A DNA stretch of 64,000 nucleotides from Isoptericola peretonis (lineage in GTDB: Bacteria; Actinomycetota; Actinomycetes; Actinomycetales; Cellulomonadaceae): the NCBI GenBank assembly GCA_023241745.1, contig JALQCY010000002.1, positions 806,001 through 870,000 on the forward strand, given 5' to 3'. A program made the translations under genes and the position numbers. The notes beneath the pieces were generated by a model. The model had not been told where the DNA came from, searched no databases, and saw only the letters and a program-made list of their open reading frames with translations. Of this stretch, positions 1-10,017 are shown in pieces (positions within the stretch are counted from its first letter, which is position 1; each line of letters begins with the position of its first letter).

Positions 1-1790
<1,790 letters not shown>

Positions 1791-1875
1791 GCCGCCAGGC
1801 TATCCGGCGACGACGGTCCGTCCGGCGCGCCGCCCTCCCGTCGACCTGTCGCCGGCCGGCCGTAGGGTGGCGCGC

Positions 1876-2793
1876 ATGACGACGACCGCCGCACCGGACG
1901 TGTCCCCGGACCCTGCCGTCCGGGCCCCGTCGTCCGCGCCGGGGCTGTCGCCGTCGCGCGCGAGCGACTTCATGCGCTGCCCCCTGCTGTTCCGGTTCCG
2001 CGTGGTCGACCGCCTGCCCGAGGCGCCGTCGTCGGCCGCCGCGCGCGGCACGGTGGTGCACGCCGTCCTCGAGCGGCTGTACGACGCCCCGCCCGGAGAG
2101 CGCACGCCGGAGGCCGCCGCGGCCCTGCTGCCGGTGGAGTGGGAGCGCCTCGTCGAGGCGGAGCCGCGGTACGCCACCCTGTTCGACGCCGACGGCGACG
2201 CCGCGGGGAGCACGCCCGAGCAGTGGCTCGGCCGCGCCCGGCGGCTGGTCGCCGCGTACTTCACGCTCGAGGACCCCAACCGGCTGCAGCCCGAGGCGCG
2301 GGAGCTGCGCGTCGAGACGTCGCTCGACGACGGACCGCTCCTGCGCGGGATCGTGGACCGTCTCGACGTCGCGCCGGACGGCGCGCTGCGCGTGGTCGAC
2401 TACAAGACGGGCCGCGCGCCCGGCCCCGGCTTCGAGGGCTCGGCCCTCTTCCAGATGCGGTTCTACGGGTTGGTGCTGTGGCGCGAGCGGGGCGTGCTTC
2501 CGCGCATGCTGCAGCTCCTGTACCTGGGGGACGGCCAGGTGCTGCGCGCGCAGCCGACCGAGCGGGAGCTCGAGGCGACGGAGACCAAGGTCCGCGCCCT
2601 GTGGTCGGCGATCCAGGACGCCGCCCGCACCGGCGACTGGCGGCCCCGCCGCAGCCGGCTGTGCGGGTGGTGCGCCCATCAGTCGGTGTGCCCGGAGTTC
2701 GGCGGTACGCCGCCGGTGATCCCGCCGGGGGCCCTGCGCGAGCGGCTCGGCGCGACGGAGGCCGGGCGCCCCGAAGAACCTCTCAGAGGGTGA
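1876..2793 (+). CDS. RecB family exonuclease (PD-(D/E)XK, Fe-S cluster)
   Basis: A 305-residue stand-alone nuclease of the Cas4/AddB/RecB type. Visible motifs are a His in GTVVHAVLERL, the active-site Asp in GIVDRLD, and the D-x-K pair in VVDYKTG. Four cysteines can hold a 4Fe-4S cluster: Cys35 in the N-terminal MRCPLLF segment, and Cys263, Cys266 and Cys272 in a C-x2-C-x5-C motif near the end. The ATG at 1876 is chosen because TAGGGT at 1863-1868 lies 7 nt before it (leaderless pattern); upstream in-frame codons belong to the divergent M50 gene region. The 3' end overlaps the convergent HAD gene by 11 nt. Its role is presumed to be DNA repair; it is conserved next to trmI in actinobacteria. 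Confidence 0.93.
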   Translation: MTTTAAPDVSPDPAVRAPSSAPGLSPSRASDFMRCPLLFRFRVVDRLPEAPSSAAARGTVVHAVLERLYDAPPGERTPEAAAALLPVEWERLVEAEPRYATLFDADGDAAGSTPEQWLGRARRLVAAYFTLEDPNRLQPEARELRVETSLDDGPLLRGIVDRLDVAPDGALRVVDYKTGRAPGPGFEGSALFQMRFYGLVLWRERGVLPRMLQLLYLGDGQVLRAQPTERELEATETKVRALWSAIQDAARTGDWRPRRSRLCGWCAHQSVCPEFGGTPPVIPPGALRERLGATEAGRPEEPLRG

Positions 2794-3496
2794 GGTCGAC
2801 GACCTCGCCGGCGCCGATGCGCGCGAGCGTCGCGACGTCCACCTTCGCCAGGGACGCCGCCCGGCTGAGCCCTTCCAGGTGCGGTACCGGCACCACGGCC
2901 TCGACGCCGAGGGTCGCGATCCCGGCGGCGCGCGCCGAGGCGATGCCGGTCGGCGAGTCCTCGATGGCCACGCAGGAACCGACGTCGACGCCGAGGCGCT
3001 CGGCGGCCGTGAGGTAGGGCTCCGGGTCGGGCTTGCCGCGCGTCACCTGGTCGCCCGTGACCAGCGTGACGAACGCGCCCGCCGGGCCGCGAGAGACGAC
3101 CTCCTCGGCCAGCGCGGTGTAGCTCATCGTCACGAGCGCGCAGGGCACCCCCGCCTCGGCGAGCCCCGTGAGCAGCTCGAGCGCACCCGGCTGCCACGGC
3201 ACCTCCTGGCGCACCTGCTCGACGACCCGCCCGAGCAGGCGGTCCACGATCACGTCGAGGGGCAGGTCGACGCCACCCTGGTCGCGCAGGATCCGCGCCG
3301 AGACCGTCAGCGCGTTCCCGACGAGCTGCAGCGCCTGCTCGTGGCTCCAGGTGCCGCCGTGCTCGGCCACCAGCTCCTGCTCGGCCGCGATCCAGTACGG
3401 CTCCGTGTCCACGAGGGTGCCGTCCATGTCCCACAGCACGGCTGCGGGGAGGGCCGGTGTGGTGGGCGCGGGGGCTGGGGCGAGGGTCTCGGGCAC
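2783..3496 (-). CDS. HAD-family phosphatase (beta-phosphoglucomutase-like)
   Basis: A 237-residue HAD hydrolase. Asp23 and Asp25 lie in the DMDGTLVDT motif (nucleophile and acid/base), a Thr is in LVTMS (motif II), Lys is in RGKPDPEPYL (motif III), and acidic residues are in IEDSPTGI (motif IV). The cap follows motif I, as in subfamily I phosphatases and beta-phosphoglucomutases. It probably dephosphorylates a small sugar or metabolite; the substrate cannot be read. I chose the GTG at 3496 because TACGAT (3503-3508, minus strand) sits exactly 6 nt upstream. An ATG further upstream in frame would overlap the divergent PAC2 gene. Confidence 0.9.
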   Translation of the reverse strand: MPETLAPAPAPTTPALPAAVLWDMDGTLVDTEPYWIAAEQELVAEHGGTWSHEQALQLVGNALTVSARILRDQGGVDLPLDVIVDRLLGRVVEQVRQEVPWQPGALELLTGLAEAGVPCALVTMSYTALAEEVVSRGPAGAFVTLVTGDQVTRGKPDPEPYLTAAERLGVDVGSCVAIEDSPTGIASARAAGIATLGVEAVVPVPHLEGLSRAASLAKVDVATLARIGAGEVVDLTL

Positions 3497-3590
3497 CCGT
3501 CCATCGTACGGACGCCGCGGCGAGCACCCGCCCGTGCGCCGCGGTGAGATCCGGCACGCCGACCCGGCCGCCGCGCGGGTCCATGCTGTA

Positions 3591-3596
3591 TACGCT
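3591..3596 (+). promoter_or_regulatory. -10 box TACGCT of the leaderless PAC2 gene
   Basis: TACGCT lies 6 nt before the ATG at 3603, inside a short AT-richer patch (TGTATACGCT). At this distance transcription would start at or next to the A of ATG, so there is no room for a Shine-Dalgarno site. Confidence 0.5.
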
Positions 3597-3602
3597 GGAC
3601 AG

Positions 3603-4490
3603 ATGACGACCGAGCCGGAGACCACCGGGCGCCACGCCGCACGGCAGACCGTGATGATCGCCGCGTTCGAGGGGTGGAACGACGCCGGGAACGCCGCCAC
3701 GGCGGCCCTGGGCCACCTGGCGCAGGTGTGGGACGCCCGCCAGGTGCGCGAGCTCGACCCGGAGGACTACCACGACTTCCAGGTGAACCGGCCCGTCATG
3801 GAGACGGGCCCGGACGGGGAGCGCACGATCACATGGCCCACGACCACGGTCACCGTCGCCGAGCTGTCGGACCGCACCGTGGTGCTGGTGCACGGCATCG
3901 AGCCGTCGTTCCGGTGGCGCTCGTACTGCGCCGAGCTGCTGGACCTCGCCGCGGAGCTCGGCGTCCGCACCGTGGTGACGCTCGGGGCGCTGCTGGCCGA
4001 CGTGCCGCACACGCGCCCGATCCCCATGACAGCCACCACCGAGAGCTCCGGCCTGCAGGCGGTGCTCGACGTCGAGCCGAGCACCTACGAAGGGCCCACC
4101 GGCATCGTCGGCGTGCTGCAGCACGAGGCCGACCGGCGCGGGTTCCAGTCCGTGTCGCTGTGGGCCGCCGTCCCCCACTACGTCGCCAACCCGCCGTCCC
4201 CCAAGGCCACGCTGGCGATCCTCACCCGCGTGGAGGAGCTCATCGCCGCCCCGGTCCCCCTGGGCGACCTGCCCGAGGACGCCGAGGCGTGGCAGCACGG
4301 CGTCGACGAGCTGGCGTCGGACGACGCCGAGATCGCGGAGTACGTGCAGCAGCTCGAGGAGGCGAAGGACACCGCCGAGCTCCCCGAGGCGACCGGCGAG
4401 GCCATCGCCCGCGAGTTCGAGCGGTACCTGCGCCGGCGCGACGTCGGCGGGGAGAAGGGCGACAAGGGCGACCGGGGCGACCGGGGCTGA
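3603..4490 (+). CDS. PAC2 family protein (proteasome-assembly-chaperone-like)
   Basis: A 295-residue cytoplasmic protein of the PAC2 family, conserved in actinobacteria near mshC. It opens with the typical VMIAAFEGWNDAGNAATAAL segment and contains LVHGIEPSFRWRSYC and the conserved HTRPIPMTATT and ESSGLQ stretches. No catalytic residues are recognised, and the biochemical role in bacteria is not settled; the family name comes from eukaryotic proteasome chaperones. The last ~14 residues (GGEKGDKGDRGDRG) are a collagen-like Gly-X-X repeat unrelated to the fold, coded by a small tandem repeat. The start is set by the -10 box at 3591-3596. Confidence 0.92.
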   Translation: MTTEPETTGRHAARQTVMIAAFEGWNDAGNAATAALGHLAQVWDARQVRELDPEDYHDFQVNRPVMETGPDGERTITWPTTTVTVAELSDRTVVLVHGIEPSFRWRSYCAELLDLAAELGVRTVVTLGALLADVPHTRPIPMTATTESSGLQAVLDVEPSTYEGPTGIVGVLQHEADRRGFQSVSLWAAVPHYVANPPSPKATLAILTRVEELIAAPVPLGDLPEDAEAWQHGVDELASDDAEIAEYVQQLEEAKDTAELPEATGEAIAREFERYLRRRDVGGEKGDKGDRGDRG

Positions 4491-4514
4491 CGGCCCGGTC
4501 ACGCGGGCCGTCCG

Positions 4515-5453
4515 TCAGCCGCCCACCGGCAGCGGGGCGCCCGTGAGCGCCTCCAGCTGGGTCCAGACGCGCGCGGCCACGTCCGTCCCCGGGGCGGCCG
4601 TGCGGGCCGGCGGGACGATCCGCACGGGCAGTCCTCGCCGGCCGTCACGCGGCGCGAAGTACTCGCCCCCGACGGCACGGGGGTCGGTCAGCGCGCGCAC
4701 GCCGGACCAGGCGGCCGCGTCCTTGCCCTGGGCCCACGGCGTGAAGGGGTTGCGCCGGTAGGGGGTCGCGGCGTCGCGCACCCCGGCACGCTCGGGCGTC
4801 CGGGCGTCGACCCCGACGCCGGGACGGCTCACGATCGACGCCACGGGCAGCCCGGCGGCGCGCAGTCTCCGGTCGAGCTCGGAGGCGAAGATCTCGGTGA
4901 TCGACTTCGCCTTGACGTACGCCGCGATGCCCGTCGACGGCACGGCGGCCACGTCGTCGACCCGCGTCCTGCGGGCGCGCGAGACGAAACCCGTCGACGC
5001 GTGCACGACGCGCGGGACGGTGCCGTGCCGGCGTCCCGCGGACGCCAGCGCGGGCAGCACCCCGGCCACCAGCGCGAACCCGGCCAGCGTGTGCGTCCCC
5101 AGGATCGTGGGGTGGCCGTCGTGGGTGGTCTCGCGCGGCCGCATCGCCATGCTGCCGCCGTTGAGGAACATGCCGTCCAGCCGTTCGAGGCCGGCGAGCT
5201 CGTCGGCCGCGCGACGCACCGACGCCAGGGACGCGAGGTCGAGCTGCAGGACGCTCACCTCCGCTCCCGGCACCTGGTCGCGCAGGGTGCCGGCGACGCG
5301 GTGGGCCTTCTGGGGCGACCGGGCGGCGAGCACGACGCTCGCCCCGGCCGCGGCGAGCTGCTCGGCGGCGAAGTAGCCGATCCCGGCCGTCGCGCCGGTG
5401 ACGACGAACGTGCGGCCCTCGAGGTCGGGCAGGCGGGCAGGGTCCCAGGACAT
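4515..5453 (-). CDS. Short-chain dehydrogenase/reductase
   Basis: A 312-residue SDR oxidoreductase. The NAD(P)-binding motif TGATAGIG is near residue 20, the catalytic Ser is in VVHASTGFV, and the YxxxK pair is in AAYVKAKS. The usual NNAG structural motif reads LNGG here. The long insert after the Ser and the C-terminal extension resemble retinol-dehydrogenase-like or protochlorophyllide-reductase-like SDRs; the substrate is unknown. The ATG at 5453 has a GGAG ribosome site. It is divergent from a TetR gene, and both share an 80-bp region with two palindromes, so the TetR protein probably represses it. Confidence 0.88.
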   Translation of the reverse strand: MSWDPARLPDLEGRTFVVTGATAGIGYFAAEQLAAAGASVVLAARSPQKAHRVAGTLRDQVPGAEVSVLQLDLASLASVRRAADELAGLERLDGMFLNGGSMAMRPRETTHDGHPTILGTHTLAGFALVAGVLPALASAGRRHGTVPRVVHASTGFVSRARRTRVDDVAAVPSTGIAAYVKAKSITEIFASELDRRLRAAGLPVASIVSRPGVGVDARTPERAGVRDAATPYRRNPFTPWAQGKDAAAWSGVRALTDPRAVGGEYFAPRDGRRGLPVRIVPPARTAAPGTDVAARVWTQLEALTGAPLPVGG

Positions 5454-5461
5454 GACGGCTC

Positions 5462-5490
5462 CTTCAATCGGATGATCTATCCGCTTGAAG
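5462..5490. promoter_or_regulatory. TetR operator 1 (29-bp palindrome)
   Basis: Perfect arms CTTCAA-N-CGGAT and ATCCG-N-TTGAAG flank a 5-bp centre, immediately upstream of the SDR start codon. The core GGAT-N5-ATCC recurs at 5505-5517. It lies between divergent SDR and tetR genes, the standard place for an autoregulatory TetR operator. Confidence 0.7.
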
Positions 5491-5504
5491 GTAGCACGCG
5501 AAAT

Positions 5505-5517
5505 GGATAGCCCATCC
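5505..5517. promoter_or_regulatory. TetR operator 2 (GGAT-N5-ATCC)
   Basis: The second copy of the GGAT-N5-ATCC core lies 23 bp from the first and just upstream of the TAGGGT -10 box (5528-5533) of the tetR gene. A repressor bound here would block the regulator's own promoter. Confidence 0.55.
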
Positions 5518-5540
5518 CTTTGTCGTCTAGGGTGGGGCGC

Positions 5541-6083
5541 GTGACAGCCACCCGATCGGACGCCGCCCGCAGCCGCCGACGCATCCTCGAGGCCGCCCGC
5601 GGCCGCGACGTGGACTCGCTGCGCCTCAATGAGGTCGCCCGCGACGCGGGTCTGGGGGTCGCGACCGTGTACCGGCACTTCCCCACGGTCCACGCCCTGG
5701 TCGAGGCGCTCTCGATGGAGAGGCTGGAGCAGCTGCGGGACCTCGCCGCGCGTGCGAGCTCCCACGACAGCGCGATCACCGGCCTCGAGCTGCTCGTCCG
5801 AGAGGCGCTGCGCCTGCAGCTCGAGGACGGCGGCCTGCAGCGCGTCCTGCTCGCGTCCCACGACGAGTCCGACCGCGCCCGTCGGCTCAAGCAGGAGATC
5901 GTGACGACGTTCACCGCCGTCTTCGACCGGGCCGCCGCCGACGGCGCGGTCCGGCCGGGCCTCACCGCCGAGCACGTCATGCACCTCGTGTGCGGAGTCG
6001 AGCATGCCGTGCGGGTCGGGGCGCCCGAGGACCGGGAGCCGCTCCTGGAGGTCGCGCTCGCCGGGCTCCGCGCACCGGCCTGA
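5541..6083 (+). CDS. TetR family transcriptional regulator
   Basis: A 180-residue repressor. The N-terminal helix-turn-helix is LRLNEVARDAGLGVATVYRHF (about residues 30-50), and the C-terminal ligand domain has no recognisable specificity. The GTG at 5541 is preceded by TAGGGT (5528-5533) at 7 nt, the leaderless pattern; an ATG at 5520 would lie inside operator 2 and is unlikely. It probably controls itself and the divergent SDR through the palindromes at 5462-5517. It ends 31 nt before the convergent mshC gene; that gap contains a 14-bp direct repeat (GCGACTACAGGCGG type). Confidence 0.88.
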   Translation: MTATRSDAARSRRRILEAARGRDVDSLRLNEVARDAGLGVATVYRHFPTVHALVEALSMERLEQLRDLAARASSHDSAITGLELLVREALRLQLEDGGLQRVLLASHDESDRARRLKQEIVTTFTAVFDRAAADGAVRPGLTAEHVMHLVCGVEHAVRVGAPEDREPLLEVALAGLRAPA

Positions 6084-6114
6084 CGGACCGGGCCGGACGA
6101 CTACAGGCGGGCGA

Positions 6115-7398
6115 CTACAGGCGGACCCCGAGCAGCGCGTTGACCGCGCGCGCCAGGACGCCCGGCGCGCCCTCGTGGTCGGCCGCCGTGTCCCGGCCGG
6201 GCTCGAGCGCGACGTCGGCCCACGCGTCCACGGCGGCCAGCGCCGTCGGACCGTCCAGGTCGTCCGCCAGCGCGCCGCGCAGGGCGGCGAGGGTGGCGGT
6301 CGCGTCGGGGCCGCCGTTGCCGGAGACGGCGGTGCGCCAGCGGTCGAGCCGCGCGACGCCCGTGTCCAGGTCGGCGTCGGTCCACTCCCACTCGGTGCGG
6401 TAGTGGTGGGCCAGCAGCGCGAGGCGGATCGCCATCGGGTCGACGCCCTCGCGGCGCAGCGCGGAGACGAACACGAGGTTGCCGCGCGACTTGCTCATCT
6501 TCTCGCCCTGGTAGGCCACCAGGCCGGCGTGCACGTGCACGCCCGCGCCGCCGCCGCCCAGCAGCCGGTCGTGCGAGGTGGACATCTCGTGGTGCGGGAA
6601 CAGCAGGTCCGCTCCCCCGCCCTGCAGGTCGAAGGGCAGGCCGAGCCCGTCCCGGGCGATCACGGCGCACTCGATGTGCCAGCCCGGTCGGCCGGTGCCG
6701 AGCGACGCCCCGTCCCAGGCGGGCTCGCCCGGGCGCTCGCGGCGCCACAGCAGCGGGTCGAGGGGGCTCTTCTTGCCCTCGCGCTGCGGGTCCCCGCCGC
6801 GCTCGGCGAAGAGGGCCGCCATCGTCGCGGGGTCCAGGCGGGAGACCTGGCCGAAGTCCGGGTCGGCGGTGAGGTCGGCGTACACGTCGCCGAGACCCGG
6901 GTCGTCCCCGCCGGCACCGGGCTCGACCGGCACGCGGTACGCGGCGCCCTCCTCGAGCAGCCGCTCCACCGCGGCGACCACCTCGGGCACCGACTCGACG
7001 GCACCCGTCCAGGTGGCGGGCGGCACCATGCCCAGCGCCGTCATGTCCTCGCGGAACAGCGCGATCTGGTCGGCCGCCAGGTCCCGCCAGTCCACGCCGG
7101 TCGCCTCGGCCCGCTCCAGCAGCGGGTCGTCGACGTCGGTGACGTTCGAGACGAAGGTCACGTCCTTGCCGGCGTCGAGCCACGCCCGGTGCAGCAGGTC
7201 GAACGCCAGGTAGGTGTTCGCGTGCCCGAGGTGGGTCGCGTCGTAGGGGGTGATCCCGCAGACGTAGTAGCGGGCGGACTCCCCGGGGGCCGGGTCCACG
7301 AGCCGTCCGGTGCTGCTGTCGTGCACCAGGACGGGGGTGCGGCGGCCGTCGGCCGGTTCGGGGAGCTCGGGGATCTGCGGGGCGGGCCAGGAACGCAC
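6115..7398 (-). CDS. mshC: L-cysteine:1D-myo-inositol 2-amino-2-deoxy-alpha-D-glucopyranoside ligase
   Basis: MshC catalyses the ATP-dependent joining of cysteine to GlcN-Ins, the penultimate step of mycothiol synthesis. The 427-residue protein has the MshC N-terminus ([13 protein letters not shown]) and a class I aminoacyl-tRNA-synthetase fold. It has zinc-binding Cys47, the HLGH form of the HIGH motif at 56-59, GWHIEC with the second zinc cysteine, and KMSKS at 300-304. It lacks the C-terminal tRNA-binding region of cysteinyl-tRNA synthetase, which separates it from CysS. The GTG at 7398 has TAGCCT (7405-7410, minus strand) 6 nt upstream. Its presence marks the organism as an actinobacterium that makes mycothiol. 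Confidence 0.97.
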   Translation of the reverse strand: MRSWPAPQIPELPEPADGRRTPVLVHDSSTGRLVDPAPGESARYYVCGITPYDATHLGHANTYLAFDLLHRAWLDAGKDVTFVSNVTDVDDPLLERAEATGVDWRDLAADQIALFREDMTALGMVPPATWTGAVESVPEVVAAVERLLEEGAAYRVPVEPGAGGDDPGLGDVYADLTADPDFGQVSRLDPATMAALFAERGGDPQREGKKSPLDPLLWRRERPGEPAWDGASLGTGRPGWHIECAVIARDGLGLPFDLQGGGADLLFPHHEMSTSHDRLLGGGGAGVHVHAGLVAYQGEKMSKSRGNLVFVSALRREGVDPMAIRLALLAHHYRTEWEWTDADLDTGVARLDRWRTAVSGNGGPDATATLAALRGALADDLDGPTALAAVDAWADVALEPGRDTAADHEGAPGVLARAVNALLGVRL

Positions 7399-7441
7399 GC
7401 GCCCAGGCTACCGGCCGAGACCAGGGGGTCGGGTCACCGGG

Positions 7442-8314
7442 TCAGACGACGATCCCGCCGTTCGCCGTGAGGACGCCGGTCAGGAGCAGCACCACGACCA
7501 CGGCCGCGAGGCCGAGGCGGTACCAGACGAACGGCATGAACGAGTGCGTCGTGATGAGCTTGAGGAACCCGATGATCACGATGTACCCGACGACGAAGGC
7601 CACGATCGTCGCGACGAGCGTCGCGCCGGCACCCGGCGACCCGGGGGCGGGGTCGGCCCCGACCGACTTGGCGAGCTGGTAGAAGCCCGACATGAGGACC
7701 GCGGGGATCGCCAGCAGGAACGAGTAGTCCGCCGCGGCCTTGCGGGTGAAGCCCATGAGCAGCCCGGCCGTGATGGTGCCGCCGGAGCGCGACACGCCCG
7801 GGATGAGCGCCAGCGCCTGGGCGAAACCGAACGCCACCGCCCGCTTCGGGTTCAGCTCGTCGAGCCGCCGCTCACGACGTCCGACCCGGTCGGCCCAGCC
7901 GAGCAGCAGGCCGAAGACGACCAGCGTCGTCACGGTGATCCAGAGGTTGCGCAGGTACGTCTCGATCTGGTCCTGGAAGAGCAGCCCCAGCACGCCGATC
8001 GGGATGGAGCCGAGCGCGATGTACCAGGCCGTGCGGGCCTGCGGGTCGTGCGCGCCCATCCGCGAGCGCCAGTCGGTGCCCAGCCGGCCGACCAGGGAGC
8101 GCCACCACGCGACGCAGATGTCGCGGATCGTGCGCCGGTAGTAGAGCAGCACGGCCGCCTCGGTGCCGATCTGGGTGATCGCGGTGAACGCGGCCCCGGG
8201 GTCGGCGCCGCCCAGCAGCTCCCCGACGATGCGCAGGTGCGCGCTCGAGGAGATCGGCAGGAACTCGGTCAGGCCCTGGACCAGGCCGAGCAGGATCGCT
8301 TCCCAGGCATTCAC
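7442..8314 (-). CDS. uppP: Undecaprenyl-diphosphatase UppP (BacA family)
   Basis: An integral membrane enzyme of 290 residues that dephosphorylates undecaprenyl diphosphate to recycle the lipid carrier of cell-wall synthesis; it also gives low-level bacitracin tolerance. Diagnostic motifs are [14 protein letters not shown] near residue 15 and [14 protein letters not shown] near residue 175, plus about eight membrane helices. The start is GTG at 8314, with TAATGT (8323-8328, minus strand) 8 nt upstream. It lies 43 nt upstream of mshC on the same strand; the two often sit together in actinobacteria. Confidence 0.97.
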   Translation of the reverse strand: MNAWEAILLGLVQGLTEFLPISSSAHLRIVGELLGGADPGAAFTAITQIGTEAAVLLYYRRTIRDICVAWWRSLVGRLGTDWRSRMGAHDPQARTAWYIALGSIPIGVLGLLFQDQIETYLRNLWITVTTLVVFGLLLGWADRVGRRERRLDELNPKRAVAFGFAQALALIPGVSRSGGTITAGLLMGFTRKAAADYSFLLAIPAVLMSGFYQLAKSVGADPAPGSPGAGATLVATIVAFVVGYIVIIGFLKLITTHSFMPFVWYRLGLAAVVVVLLLTGVLTANGGIVV

Positions 8315-8365
8315 GGGCGGTCACATTACCCGGACCTGCGGGGTTTCCCGGTAGCCTGGCACGCC

Positions 8366-9331
8366 ATGGAGCGTCGTCAGGTGGGCCGTACGGGCCTGCG
8401 CGTGTCCGAGCTCGGCCTGGGGACGATGACGTGGGGGCGCGACACCGACGACCTGGACGCCGCGGAGCAGCTGCGCGACTTCGTCGACGCGGGCGGCACG
8501 CTCGTGGACACCGCCGCGACGTACGGCGACGGCGACGCCGAACGCGTCATCGGCTCGCTCCTGGACGGCAAGGTGGCCCGGGACGAGGTGGTGCTGTGCA
8601 CCAAGGGCGGCGTGCGCGCCGGCCGGTCCGGCGCCCGGGTGGACGCCTCGCGCGCGGGCCTGCTCGCCGACCTGGACGCCTCGCTGGCCCGGCTGGGCAC
8701 CGACCACGTGGACCTGTTCCTCGTCGCGTGCCCCGACCCGGCGACGCCGCTGGCCGAGACCGTCTCGGCGCTGCGCCTCGCGGTCGCCTCCGGCCGCGCG
8801 CGCTACGTCGGGCTGTCGAACCACCCCGGCTGGGCGTCCGCCCGTGCCGCGACCCTGCTGGAGGCGGACGGGACCGGCCTGAGCGCGCTCGAGCTCGAGT
8901 ACTCGCTGCTGCAGCGCGGCGCCGAGCGCGACGTCGCCCCGGCCGCGGACGCCCTGGGGCTGGGGCTGCTCGCCTGGTCGCCGCTCGGCCGCGGCGTGCT
9001 CACGGGGAAGTACCGGCGCGCCATCCCGGCCGACTCCCGCGCGGCCTCGTCCCACCTGGCGGCGTTCGTCGAGCCGTACCTGGACGCGGCCGCGTCGTCG
9101 GTCGTGGAGGCCGTGGCCACCGCCGCCGACGGTCTCGGTCGCGCTCCGCTCGAGGTGGCGCTCGCGTGGCTGCTGGCCCGCGACACGGTCGCCAGCGCGA
9201 TCGTCGGCGCCCGCACGCCGGCCCAGCTCCGCGCGTCCCTCGCCGCCCTCGACCTGGACCTGCCGGACGAGGTCCACGCGGCGCTCGACGACGTCTCCGC
9301 GCCGGAGGTCGGCTACCCCGAGCGCTGGTAG
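8366..9331 (+). CDS. Aldo/keto reductase lacking the canonical catalytic His
   Basis: A 321-residue protein of the NADP-dependent aldo/keto reductase family (TIM barrel). The N-terminal QVGRTGLRVSELGLGTMTWG is typical. Asp48 and Tyr53 (in DTAATYG) and Lys80 (in CTKGG) of the catalytic tetrad are present. The usual LIH-W segment reads LVAC, so the position of the fourth catalytic residue is Ala121. The phosphate-binding GLSNHPGW and the C-terminal IVGARTPAQL cofactor loop are intact. The ATG at 8366 has TAGCCT (8352-8357) 8 nt upstream. The 3' end overlaps the convergent acidic-tail gene by 19 nt. Confidence 0.92.
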   Translation: MERRQVGRTGLRVSELGLGTMTWGRDTDDLDAAEQLRDFVDAGGTLVDTAATYGDGDAERVIGSLLDGKVARDEVVLCTKGGVRAGRSGARVDASRAGLLADLDASLARLGTDHVDLFLVACPDPATPLAETVSALRLAVASGRARYVGLSNHPGWASARAATLLEADGTGLSALELEYSLLQRGAERDVAPAADALGLGLLAWSPLGRGVLTGKYRRAIPADSRAASSHLAAFVEPYLDAAASSVVEAVATAADGLGRAPLEVALAWLLARDTVASAIVGARTPAQLRASLAALDLDLPDEVHAALDDVSAPEVGYPERW

Positions 9332-9681
9332 GCCTGTCCCGGGGGCTCGGCCTCGGCCGTGCGCCCGGTGCCGGCCAGGTCGGACCCCTCGAGGTCGGTG
9401 TCGAGCTCCGCGTCGAGGTCGTCCTCGTCGTCGTCGCTGTCGTCCTCGTCGTCCTCGTCGTCGCCGTCGTCCTCGTCGTCACCGTCGTCGAGGAAGAACG
9501 GGGTCACCTCGGAGTACACCTGCGCGAGCGCGTCCTCGTAGACCTCGAAGGCGTCGGCCAGCACCTCGTACGCGTCGTCGACCGCCAGGTCCTCGTCCCC
9601 CCTGCGGGTCGACACCGCGTGGTAGTGCGCCTCCAGTGCGGCGACGAAGCGGTCCAGCGCGGCACGCGGGTCTGCGGTCAT
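9313..9681 (-). CDS. Conserved small protein with highly acidic C-terminal tail
   Basis: A 122-residue protein. Residues 1-65 form a predicted helical domain (AALDRFVAALEAHYHAV, then DDAYEVLADAFEVYEDAL), and residues 66-100 are almost only Asp and Glu. The tail is coded by an imperfect GAC/GAG repeat. Homologues beside DUF5703 genes are common in actinobacteria and are sometimes labelled primosomal protein, but nothing here supports a replication role. The ATG at 9681 has TACCGT (9688-9693, minus strand) 6 nt upstream. It is divergent from the DUF5703 gene. The acidic tail could bind cations or mimic nucleic acid, which is speculation. Confidence 0.75.
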   Translation of the reverse strand: MTADPRAALDRFVAALEAHYHAVSTRRGDEDLAVDDAYEVLADAFEVYEDALAQVYSEVTPFFLDDGDDEDDGDDEDDEDDSDDDEDDLDAELDTDLEGSDLAGTGRTAEAEPPGQAYQRSG

Positions 9682-9756
9682 GCTCTGACGGTAGCGCCCC
9701 GAGGGGCACAATGGGCAGACGAAAACCGCCCGCGAGAACTTCCGGAGGAACGGCGG

Positions 9757-10008
9757 ATGACTTCGATCCCGTCGACGACGCAGGCAGGCGCGCGCCCCGG
9801 CGCGACGTCGGCCTGGCGCAAGCACGGACAGTACGAGTACCGGGTGCTCACGTTCGACCGGAGCACCAGCGTCCCGGACGCGCGCAAGGTGCTCACCGAC
9901 GAGGCCGAGTACGGCCGGTGGGAGCTCGCGCGCACCCGCCTGTACATGGGGGGCGAGCGCCGGGTGTGGCTGCGGCGCAAGATCATCAAGGTCACACCCA
10001 CCTTCTGA
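9757..10008 (+). CDS. DUF5703 family protein
   Basis: An 83-residue protein. The conserved part is residues 24-83: YEYRVLTFDRST, DARKVLTDEAEYGRWELARTRLY and RRVWLRRKIIKV, which match the small actinobacterial DUF5703 family. The function is unknown. The first ~20 residues are low complexity. The ATG at 9757 has a strong CCGGAGGA ribosome site. The next gene starts 9 nt after the stop, so the two are probably co-transcribed. Confidence 0.82.
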   Translation: MTSIPSTTQAGARPGATSAWRKHGQYEYRVLTFDRSTSVPDARKVLTDEAEYGRWELARTRLYMGGERRVWLRRKIIKVTPTF

Positions 10009-10017
10009 CCGCGCACC

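Noticed and set aside
9401..9490. Dense GTCGTC/TCCTCG repeats that look like a microsatellite.
   Set aside because: They are the codons of the Asp/Glu tail of the acidic protein on the minus strand, in frame throughout.
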